Below, piece by piece: positions 1 to 7,430 of a DNA stretch of 10,110 bases (its first letter is position 1; each line of letters starts with the position of its first letter). The notes under the pieces were generated by a model, which saw only the letters and a list, made by a program, of their open reading frames with translations, did not search any database and had not been told where the DNA came from. The stretch comes from Hyphomicrobium sp. (GTDB lineage Bacteria > Pseudomonadota > Alphaproteobacteria > Rhizobiales > Hyphomicrobiaceae). The position numbers and the translations under genes are program-made. The DNA lies in assembly GCA_030609245.1 (NCBI GenBank), contig JAUWCP010000069.1, positions 1 to 10,110 on the forward strand, given 5' to 3'.

Positions 1-114
1 TCTGCAGCGCGTAACTGTCGCGGCACTCCCCTCTTCCCACCCATTCGGGCAGTGGCTCCGTCACCATCACTGCGTGTACTTGTTCACCGGCCCGTGCGCC
101 CAATTCACCCAGGG

Positions 115-143
115 GCGACAACGGCACACCCGGTCGCTATAAG
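115..143 (+). promoter_or_regulatory. candidate sigma-70-like promoter for purL
   Basis: A -35-like GCGACA (115-120) lies 17 bases upstream of a -10-like TATAAG (138-143), about 40 bases before the purL ATG. The -10 is a good match and the -35 is partial. Translating all three forward frames of positions 1-182 gave nothing I recognise, and in particular no end of purQ or purS, so this stretch may be the true 5' flank of the operon. This is inference from spacing and consensus only. Confidence 0.28.
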
Positions 144-182
144 CGCACTTTCTCCCCATGAGTCGCGCCCGAGCCACCGTGC

Positions 183-2399
<2,217 letters not shown>

Positions 2400-2477
2400 T
2401 TCTGGCCGCGGCAACTAACAGCTGCAGCCTCGGCGCGTTCGGCTTATTCTAGCAGCCCTAAAGGAGACCCTACCCCC

Positions 2478-2714
2478 ATGGCCATGGATGCTGGCGAAAT
2501 CGAGCGGCTGATCAAAGCCAAGTTCCCCGATGCCTTGATCGAGATCCGGGATCTGGCTGGTGATGGCGACCACTACGCCGCCCACATCGTAGCGAGCGAC
2601 TTCAAGGGCAAGACCCGCGTGCAGCAACACCAGATGGTCTACGAGGCGCTCGGCGGGCGTATGGGCGATGCGCTGCACGCTTTGGCATTGACGACGGCCA
2701 TACCAAAAGATTGA
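2478..2714 (+). CDS. bolA: BolA/IbaG family protein
   Basis: Small BolA-fold protein of 78 residues, the usual length of the short IbaG/BolA2-like branch. The helix-turn-helix-like core is visible: GDGDHYAAHIVAS at 28-40, FKGKTRVQQHQMVYEAL at 42-58 with the near-invariant histidine H51, and DALHALALTT at 64-73. In this family that histidine helps bridge a [2Fe-2S] cluster with a CGFS glutaredoxin, and exactly such a gene lies 75 bases downstream, so a role in Fe-S/iron handling is the likely job. Some BolA proteins are also described as DNA-binding regulators. AAGGAG at 2461-2466 sits 11 bases before ATG 2478. A second in-frame ATG at 2484 would be 17 bases away and is less likely. The gene starts 78 bases after purL and may be co-transcribed with it. 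Confidence 0.93.
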   Translation: MAMDAGEIERLIKAKFPDALIEIRDLAGDGDHYAAHIVASDFKGKTRVQQHQMVYEALGGRMGDALHALALTTAIPKD

Positions 2715-2789
2715 CTTGGTGCCATGTCATCCCACATTCGAAGCCAGACGCGGCCTGATCGGCCACGCATACTTTGGAAGGACCACTTT

Positions 2790-3143
2790 ATGAGCCCACA
2801 GCAAGACGTGCAGGACTGGATCCGCAAGACGATCGCGCAGAACGATGTCGTTCTCTTCATGAAGGGAACGAGCCAGATGCCGCAGTGCGGATTTTCGTCG
2901 CAAGTTGCACAGATCCTCGGTCACCTCGGCGTCAGTTACAAAGACATCAATGTGCTAGACGACATGAGCATCCGCGAAGGCATCAAAGTCTTCACCAACT
3001 GGCCCACAACCCCCCAGCTCTACATCAAGGGCGAGTTTGTCGGCGGCTGCGACATTGTCCGCGAAATGTACCAGGCCGGTGAACTCACGCAGCTCTTCGA
3101 CGAGAAGGGTATTGGCTACGACAAGTCCAAGATGACGGCGTAG
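2790..3143 (+). CDS. grxD: monothiol CGFS glutaredoxin (Grx4/GrxD type)
   Basis: Cytosolic monothiol glutaredoxin of 117 residues. The active-site CGFS is at 33-36, preceded by VVLFMKGT (20-27). The glutathione-binding WPTTPQLY is at 71-78 and GEFVGGCDIV at 81-90. In this family the CGFS cysteine and glutathione hold a bridging [2Fe-2S] cluster in homodimers or in heterocomplexes with BolA proteins, passing clusters to apo-proteins. The bolA gene immediately upstream supports that partnership here. The frame is open back to 2724, but AAGGA at 2778-2782 lies 7 bases before ATG 2790. The extra 22 residues of the longer version are basic and unlike the family N terminus, so 2790 is the likely start. 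No clear terminator follows. Confidence 0.95.
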   Translation: MSPQQDVQDWIRKTIAQNDVVLFMKGTSQMPQCGFSSQVAQILGHLGVSYKDINVLDDMSIREGIKVFTNWPTTPQLYIKGEFVGGCDIVREMYQAGELTQLFDEKGIGYDKSKMTA

Positions 3144-3185
3144 CCGGAGGCAGCCGAACGCCCTAGTTTCGCCGCCGCCCCACAT

Positions 3186-3206
3186 TTCACTAAAGATTGG
3201 AGTGAA
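3186..3206. promoter_or_regulatory. inverted repeat TTCACT-N9-AGTGAA upstream of the PqiA-domain gene
   Basis: Perfect 6-base arms, TTCACT (3186-3191) and AGTGAA (3201-3206), are separated by 9 bases, 48 bases before the ATG of the PqiA-domain gene. It could be an operator or a weak hairpin in the grxD 3' region. No T-run follows, so it does not look like an intrinsic terminator. A direct repeat CCGGCC occurs just downstream (3211-3216 and 3225-3230). Six-base arms can arise by chance, so this is tentative. Confidence 0.25.
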
Positions 3207-3253
3207 CCGTCCGGCCTTAACAGACCGGCCTTCGTCGGAGACTTAACGAAACC

Positions 3254-4306
3254 ATGCAGTTGGGTGGCCGACGTTTTCTTTTGAGCCTTGCCATCATCGG
3301 CGCGGCTGTCTGCCTTGCGCTTGGCCTCACCCTGCCCATCATAAAGCTGACGAGTTTCTTCTTCTGGACCAGCGAGTATTCGTTGATCTCCACCGTGGGA
3401 GTCTTGCTGCGCGACGGTCAGACGTTTCTCGGCGTCATTATTCTCGTCTTTTCGATCATATTTCCCATTATCAAACTGCTCTATCTTCTTCTCGTCTCCA
3501 CGCTGCCCGCTGCCGAGTTAACAAGGCAAGCGAAGCGCTTAAGGACAATCGAGTGGATCGGTAAGTGGTCGATGCACGATGTACTCGTGTTGGCGCTCAC
3601 CATCTTTTTCCTCAAGAGCCAGGGCGTGTATGACGCCGCCAGCCTGCCGGCCGTCTATTACTTCACGGCTGCGGTCGTCCTGATGATCCTGTCTTATGCC
3701 TGGCTAAAGACCGACGTCGCCACGGCAACGGCTGTGAGCATTGAGCCACGCGTGCCCAAGGTGCTTTCGCCCTTGCGTAATTTTCTTCTGAGCTTCCTGA
3801 TCATCCTGGCAACGGTCTTTTTCGTCCTCGGCATCATTCTTCCAGTCATCCGTTTCACCACCGTATACGTGTGGAGCGCCGAGCACTCGATCCTGTCCAT
3901 CATCTACGCGCTGTACGAGAGCAACGAGTATTTCCTTTGTACGGTGGTGTTTGCCGTTTCGATCTTTTTCCCCTTCCTCAAACTCTTCTACTTGTTGACG
4001 CTCGTCACCTCGCCTGACCTCTCGCCCGAGTTCCGCCGGAGATCGTTCTCGACCATGGAATGGCTCGGGCGTTACTCCATGACCGATGTCATGGTTTTGG
4101 CGTTGATGATTTTCTTTGTGAACTCGTCCGGTTACACGGAAGCGGTGGTGATGCCGGGCGTTTATTTCTTCGCCGCGTCGGCCTTGATCACCATGCTCGC
4201 CTACGCCTGGGCTAACACCGTGCCCGCGCCAGCGCGGCCGCAAGCCCCTGCCGGCGATGTCGTGACGTTGCCCACCAATCCGGGGCGCCGCCACCGGCCG
4301 GTGTGA
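3254..4306 (+). CDS. tandem PqiA-domain integral membrane protein
   Basis: A 350-residue inner-membrane protein built of two PqiA-like domains (paraquat-inducible protein A family). Repeat 1 spans about 23-150 and repeat 2 about 192-319, each with roughly four membrane segments. Matching signatures are LGLTLPIIKLT / LGILLPVIRFT-like starts (23 and 192), IFPIIKLLYLL / FFPFLKLFYLL (69 and 238), IEWIGKWSMHDVLVLAL / MEWLGRYSMTDVMVLAL (99 and 268), and YAW ends (148 and 317). The copies align without a gap at a 169-residue offset. E. coli PqiA and YebS also carry two such domains, but with cysteine-rich ribbons and an MCE-domain partner gene. Here there is no CxxC motif and no MCE gene in view. 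Family members are linked to lipid or envelope transport, but the exact function of this one is unknown. The C-terminal 30 residues are Pro/Ala-rich and probably cytosolic. GGAG at 3237-3240 is rather far (13 bases) from ATG 3254. The gene converges on rpsD. Confidence 0.82.
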   Translation: MQLGGRRFLLSLAIIGAAVCLALGLTLPIIKLTSFFFWTSEYSLISTVGVLLRDGQTFLGVIILVFSIIFPIIKLLYLLLVSTLPAAELTRQAKRLRTIEWIGKWSMHDVLVLALTIFFLKSQGVYDAASLPAVYYFTAAVVLMILSYAWLKTDVATATAVSIEPRVPKVLSPLRNFLLSFLIILATVFFVLGIILPVIRFTTVYVWSAEHSILSIIYALYESNEYFLCTVVFAVSIFFPFLKLFYLLTLVTSPDLSPEFRRRSFSTMEWLGRYSMTDVMVLALMIFFVNSSGYTEAVVMPGVYFFAASALITMLAYAWANTVPAPARPQAPAGDVVTLPTNPGRRHRPV

Positions 4307-4395
4307 AAAGGCGCTACCTGCTGCCCACAGCCTCACGGAACGGTTTGAGTGACAATAGAAAGTGGGCGCCGGCCTCTACGCCGCCGTTGCATACG

Positions 4396-4433
4396 AAGAA
4401 AGCAAAAGGGCCCGCGCCAACCGGCCGGGCCCT
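4396..4433 (-). terminator. intrinsic terminator of rpsD
   Basis: On the minus strand an 8-base perfect stem (AGGGCCCG at 4433-4426 pairing with CGGGCCCT at 4414-4407) with an 11-base loop runs into TTTTGCTTTCTT (4407-4396). It starts 22 bases past the rpsD stop codon. The plus-strand version lacks a T-run after the stem, so it should serve mainly rpsD and not the converging membrane-protein gene. Confidence 0.85.
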
Positions 4434-4455
4434 CGCCGTTGAATTTCTAGAATGC

Positions 4456-5073
4456 TTAGCGCGAGTAGAACTCGACCACCAGATTCGGCTCCATGTGTAC
4501 CGGGTAGGGCACGTCGGCCAATGCGGGGACGCGATTAAGCTTCGCGGTCATCTTGTTGTGGTCGGTTTCAACGTATTCGGGCACGTCGCGCTCTGGGCTC
4601 TTAATTGCTTCGAGCACCAGCGCAAGTTGGCGCGCCTTTTCCGTCACTTCGACAAAGTCACCGATGCGGCAACGAAAGCTCGGGATCGTAACCCGGCGGC
4701 CGTTGACCTTGACGTGGCCGTGACTCACGAACTGGCGCGCGGCAAAAACAGTTGGCACGAACTTGGCGCGATAGACGAGCGCATCGAGACGGCGCTCCAA
4801 AAGTCCAATCACGTGCTCCGACGTGGAGCCCCTGGCCCGCACCGCCTCAGTGTAGATGCGGTGGAACTGCCGCTCCGTGAGGTTGCCGTAGTAGCCCTTG
4901 AGCTTCTGCTTAGCTCTGAGCTGTTGGCCGTAATCCGACAGCTTCTGGCGACGGCGCTCGCCGTGCTGGCCCGGACGGGACTCGCGTCTATTGATTGGGC
5001 TCTTTGGCCGGCCCCAGATATTCTCGCCGAGGCGACGGTCGATCTTATGTTTGGCGCGGATGCGCTTTGTCAT
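4456..5073 (-). CDS. rpsD: 30S ribosomal protein S4
   Basis: Primary 16S rRNA-binding protein that nucleates assembly of the small subunit and contributes to decoding fidelity at the S4/S5 interface. The protein is 205 residues, the normal length. It has the N-terminal signature KIDRRLGENIWGRPKSPINR (10-29), then LRAKQKLKGYYG (52-63), then the S4 RNA-binding domain at about 93-155 (RRLDALVYRAKFVPTVFAAR, then HGHVKVNGRRV), and the conserved end EPNLVVEFYSR. It is the zinc-less form, with no N-terminal CxxC set. A GTG at 5082 extends the frame by three codons but lies inside the Shine-Dalgarno sequence. GGAG (minus strand, 5085-5082) is 8 bases before ATG 5073, which also gives the family-typical MTKR start. 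The gene appears monocistronic, with its own promoter, long leader and terminator. Confidence 0.98.
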   Translation of the reverse strand: MTKRIRAKHKIDRRLGENIWGRPKSPINRRESRPGQHGERRRQKLSDYGQQLRAKQKLKGYYGNLTERQFHRIYTEAVRARGSTSEHVIGLLERRLDALVYRAKFVPTVFAARQFVSHGHVKVNGRRVTIPSFRCRIGDFVEVTEKARQLALVLEAIKSPERDVPEYVETDHNKMTAKLNRVPALADVPYPVHMEPNLVVEFYSR

Positions 5074-5233
5074 TAACAGCACTCCAACGGTTTAATTTGC
5101 TCTTGCATCGTGGAGCGCCCCTTCCTCTGTCCCGAAGGGCCGAAACCCTGTGGGACCGACAGGCGGCACAATCTCCAAGTGCCACCGCAGGTGCGCAATC
5201 GAACGCGGGCCATTGCCATGACCCGCGCTCTGA
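5074..5233 (-). promoter_or_regulatory. structured 5' leader of rpsD mRNA (possible S4 autoregulatory element)
   Basis: About 160 non-coding bases precede rpsD and fold readily in the minus-strand RNA. Hairpin 1 (5230-5201) has 13 pairs including two G.U wobbles and a GGCA tetraloop. Hairpin 2 (5186-5162) has 8 pairs with one G.U and a 9-base loop. A third region (5163-5127) offers mutually exclusive pairings: CUGUC/GACAG (5162-5158 with 5131-5127), GUCCC/GGGAC (5156-5152 with 5133-5129), and CCUGU/ACAGG (5163-5159 with 5151-5147). Three positions that are G.U in this RNA would be A.C mismatches in the opposite RNA, which supports the rpsD-sense direction. S4 is known to autoregulate its own mRNAs in E. 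coli and Bacillus. That it does so here is inference. I know of no named leader matching this sequence. Confidence 0.5.
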
Positions 5234-5239
5234 AGCGGC

Positions 5240-5268
5240 TAAATAACGGTGTGCGCGCCCGCCGTCAA
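5240..5268 (-). promoter_or_regulatory. candidate rpsD promoter
   Basis: On the minus strand TTGACG (5268-5263) is followed after 17 bases by TATTTA (5245-5240). The -35 matches five of six consensus bases and the -10 is weak. Transcription would start near 5233, giving the leader described separately. It lies downstream of the secreted-protein gene, so rpsD would not depend on read-through. Confidence 0.45.
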
Positions 5269-5323
5269 CCGGGCTCAGTGTAGACCGGGGTTCAGGCGCC
5301 TGTGCACCACGTCGCTTCGCGCT

Positions 5324-5935
5324 CTATTCCTTCTTAACGGGAGCGGCCGCGGCGGGCTGTGCATCGGTGGCCCTGGCAGAAGCCGCCTTCGAGGCCAGCG
5401 ACGGTCCGCTCTTCACGTAGGCAGCGATCAATTCCTTTACCTTCTGCTTCTGCTCTTCCGAACAGGTCTGTGCTTTCCTCTTCTCTTCCTCGACAACCAC
5501 TTCCTTGTCGCCCTGCTTCTCAACCAGCATAATACGGCCCGTGAGCAGCATCACCGTGGTCAGATGCAGCTGGTTGATATACACGAGCTGCTGAGGCGTC
5601 CACTTTTTGCTCTGCAAATGGCGCCGCATAAGCGAATTGTGATTGTCCGACTGATCTTGTGCCAGCTCGCAGACCTGAGCGTGCGCCGACAAGCGCCCTG
5701 CCCGGATAACCTTGCGCGCGACGTCGAGCGGCACCATCACGTCGCCCCTCTTTTTCTTGTCGATCTGTATGGTGGTGCCGTCTGGCTTCGTGAATGCCGC
5801 AGGGGTTAGCTGCCATGCATATTCCATGAACGTCTGTGTGGCCTTTTCGCTTAGCTCCTGAGCATTGACAGGCGCCAACACAGCGCCGGCTGCCAGGAGT
5901 GCCCCGCAAGCCCAAGTCCACCCCGCCATTCTCAT
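5324..5935 (-). CDS. secreted/periplasmic protein of unknown function
   Basis: I do not recognise this 203-residue protein. It starts with a clear Sec signal peptide: basic start MRMAGW, hydrophobic core around 9-22, and a probable cleavage after VNA at 23-25. The mature part is mostly charged and hydrophilic. It has a lysine-rich stretch near IDKKKRGDVMVPLDVARKVI (58-77), a central segment with LVYINQLHLTTVMLLTGRI (117-135) and two cysteines, C89 and C158, that could form a periplasmic disulfide. The tail is Ala/Pro-rich and ends in KKE. The longest frame begins at ATG 5944, but that touches its Shine-Dalgarno sequence directly. GGAG of CAGGAG (minus strand, 5950-5945) is 9 bases before ATG 5935, which also gives a better signal peptide. 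It lies between the TrmJ-like gene and rpsD, with 141 bases upstream in which I found no convincing promoter and no terminator for the TrmJ-like gene. Confidence 0.8.
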   Translation of the reverse strand: MRMAGWTWACGALLAAGAVLAPVNAQELSEKATQTFMEYAWQLTPAAFTKPDGTTIQIDKKKRGDVMVPLDVARKVIRAGRLSAHAQVCELAQDQSDNHNSLMRRHLQSKKWTPQQLVYINQLHLTTVMLLTGRIMLVEKQGDKEVVVEEEKRKAQTCSEEQKQKVKELIAAYVKSGPSLASKAASARATDAQPAAAAPVKKE

Positions 5936-6076
5936 GTTCCACATCTCCTGAAACCGCCCTTTTTGTGACTTAGTTACATTTGTTGTATGTGCGCTGCCGT
6001 TGGGCGATCACCGTGCGCATTCCCTGCCTCTTGTAGGGGCATCGCTCAGCCCTAAACTTGGCCACATGATGGCGGA

Positions 6077-7345
6077 CTAAGAGGGCGGTTTTCTCCCGAG
6101 TCCCTTGCCCTGTGCGAGCGTTGCAACAATGCCACGTAGTGTGCGTACCTCCTGCTCTGTCGGGCCCATTCGCGACAACATGGTGCGGAGATTGCGCACC
6201 ACGGCCGGCCGGCGTTCGGGAGGATTGAAGAACCCTAACCGCTCCAATTCCCCCTCCAAGTGCTCAAAGAGGCCCAATAGCTCCTCCTTGGTCGCCAGCC
6301 GGTCGTCGCGCAGATTGAGACCCGCCATAATCGGAGCCTCGTAGGTCGTGACCCGGCCCAAGCTTTGCGCCTCGCTGGTGCGCATCCACTCGTAGCCGAG
6401 AATCAGCACAGCCTGGGCGAGATTAAGCGACGCAAAGTGCTTATTGACGGGGATCATGACGAGCGCGTCCGCGTTCGAGACCTCCGCCGTCGAAAGGCCG
6501 CTGCGCTCCCGGCCGAACAACACCCCGCAGCGCTCACCCCGCGCAATGCGCGTGCGCATCTCGGCAATGGCCTCGACCGGCGTCATCACGGGTTTGAGCA
6601 AATCTCGCTGGCGCGCGGTGGTCGCCGCCAGCCAATTGAGGTCGCCTATGGCCCCCTCGAGCGAGGGAAAGGCTGTCCCCTCGTCGATGACGAAGTTCGC
6701 GCCTGAGGCGGCAATGCGCGCCTTCTCGTTGGGCCAGCCGTCGCGCGGCGCGATAAGGCGCAAAGTATCGAGGCCAAAATTCGCCATGGCGCGAGCAACC
6801 ATACCGATATTGTCGGCGAGCTGCGGCTCCATCAGGATCACCGCCGGCGACTCACCCTCATCAGCAAACGCCTCGCCTTGCTTTTGCGCGCGGCGGATAC
6901 CGTGCCGTAGCTTGCGTATGACGCGCCGTGCCCAGTACCAGTACTTCTCGCCCGACCAGTTCTCCGCGAGCGTCTTAAGACTTTCTGTGTGCAGGGTCCG
7001 TTCGCCATTGCCCGTGACCCGCACCGCGCCATCACCGATCACGATCTCTCGGTGGCGCGCCACGAAGTCATCGAAGCTCCCAATACCCTCTGTCTCCATG
7101 CGCCGCCGGCAACCGGGACACGATACCTCATCTGCTATGCAGAGCTCTTGCGCACAGTAGGTGAGCACCGGCTCTAGCGTGGTTCGGTCGAGGCCAGGAA
7201 TGTCCAGGTGCGCCAGCCCTGCATCGATCGTCATCTCGTGGCAAGCATCAACCACGGCGGCAACGCATACGTTACTTCCCGCGACGCGGGGTTCTAGGCG
7301 CCCATCTGCGTCGCTAACGACCGTTATTGCCTGCGTTAGCGTCAC
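6077..7345 (-). CDS. TrmJ-like SPOUT RNA methyltransferase with N-terminal DUF433-like and cysteine-cluster extension
   Basis: A 422-residue protein. The C-terminal part (about 167-422) is a SpoU/TrmH-type 2'-O-methyltransferase closest to TrmJ, which in E. coli methylates tRNA position 32 using S-adenosylmethionine. Visible motifs are NIGMVARAMANFGL (179-192, with the conserved Asn and Arg), VLFGRERSGLS (275-285) and IPVNKHFASLNLAQAV (298-313), followed by the C-terminal helices. The first 165 residues are not part of standard TrmJ (about 250 residues). Positions 18-65 resemble a DUF433 domain (PRVAG, IPGLD, LTYCAQ), then come C64, C69, C76 and C79 as a possible metal site, an acidic segment, and a basic amphipathic helix near WYWARRVIRKLRHGIRR (136-152). 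The start is GTG 7345, with GAGGAG ending 5 bases before it. Longer starts at ATG 7432 or GTG 7456 would overlap icd and lack this support. The methyltransferase call is strong. The domain assignment of the extension is by eye. Confidence 0.87.
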   Translation of the reverse strand: MTLTQAITVVSDADGRLEPRVAGSNVCVAAVVDACHEMTIDAGLAHLDIPGLDRTTLEPVLTYCAQELCIADEVSCPGCRRRMETEGIGSFDDFVARHREIVIGDGAVRVTGNGERTLHTESLKTLAENWSGEKYWYWARRVIRKLRHGIRRAQKQGEAFADEGESPAVILMEPQLADNIGMVARAMANFGLDTLRLIAPRDGWPNEKARIAASGANFVIDEGTAFPSLEGAIGDLNWLAATTARQRDLLKPVMTPVEAIAEMRTRIARGERCGVLFGRERSGLSTAEVSNADALVMIPVNKHFASLNLAQAVLILGYEWMRTSEAQSLGRVTTYEAPIMAGLNLRDDRLATKEELLGLFEHLEGELERLGFFNPPERRPAVVRNLRTMLSRMGPTEQEVRTLRGIVATLAQGKGLGRKPPS

Positions 7346-7373
7346 CGTCGCTCCTCTCTTGTTGCGCTCAAGC

Positions 7374-7392
7374 GGCGCAGATATGGTGCGCC
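7374..7392. promoter_or_regulatory. inverted repeat in the TrmJ-like/icd divergent region
   Basis: Perfect arms GGCGCA (7374-7379) and TGCGCC (7387-7392) flank a 7-base spacer in the 85-base gap between the divergent starts. A weak forward promoter candidate, TTGTTG (7359-7364) then 17 bases then TATGGT (7382-7387), would place its -10 inside the repeat, so a regulator bound here could affect icd. A minus-strand TTGACG (7399-7394) lacks a proper -10 at usual spacing. Tentative. Confidence 0.3.
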
Positions 7393-7430
7393 CCGTCAAA
7401 TTGTCCTGCCCCCCGTTCTGAGGCTCGTTC

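Noticed and set aside
1..182. End of purQ or purS upstream of purL
   Set aside because: None of the three forward translations shows PurQ or PurS motifs, and in-frame stops occur in two of them.
2724..2789. Longer grxD start at 2724
   Set aside because: No ribosome binding site and 22 basic residues unlike the family. ATG 2790 has AAGGA at 7 bases.
3211..3230. CCGGCC...CCGGCC as a grxD terminator
   Set aside because: These are direct repeats that can form only 4-pair stems, with no following T-run.
4303..5076. 257-residue forward open frame over rpsD
   Set aside because: It lies entirely antisense to a canonical S4 gene, has no family resemblance, and is a by-product of GC-rich codon use.
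5074..5082. GTG 5082 as the rpsD start
   Set aside because: The GTG overlaps the GGAG ribosome binding site. ATG 5073 has correct spacing and the family-typical N terminus.
5201..5230. The 13-pair hairpin as a terminator of the secreted-protein gene
   Set aside because: No T-run follows it on the minus strand (next bases GATTGCGC). It fits better as part of the rpsD leader, downstream of the TTGACG promoter candidate.
5293..5302. Palindrome CAGGCGCCTG downstream of the secreted-protein gene
   Set aside because: A short GC-rich palindrome with no T-run, expected by chance at this base composition.
5249..5809. 186-residue forward open frame over the secreted-protein gene
   Set aside because: The reverse frame has a signal peptide and a well-spaced Shine-Dalgarno site, while the forward translation looks like a shadow.
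6830..6845. Separate internal start for a stand-alone TrmJ (GTG in the AVILMEPQ segment)
   Set aside because: It would begin within the first core strand of the SPOUT fold, and the only GAGG upstream is too distant.
6444..7160. 238-residue forward open frame over the TrmJ-like gene
   Set aside because: Antisense to the SPOUT domain coding sequence, and its Arg/Ser/Pro-rich translation is typical of a shadow frame.
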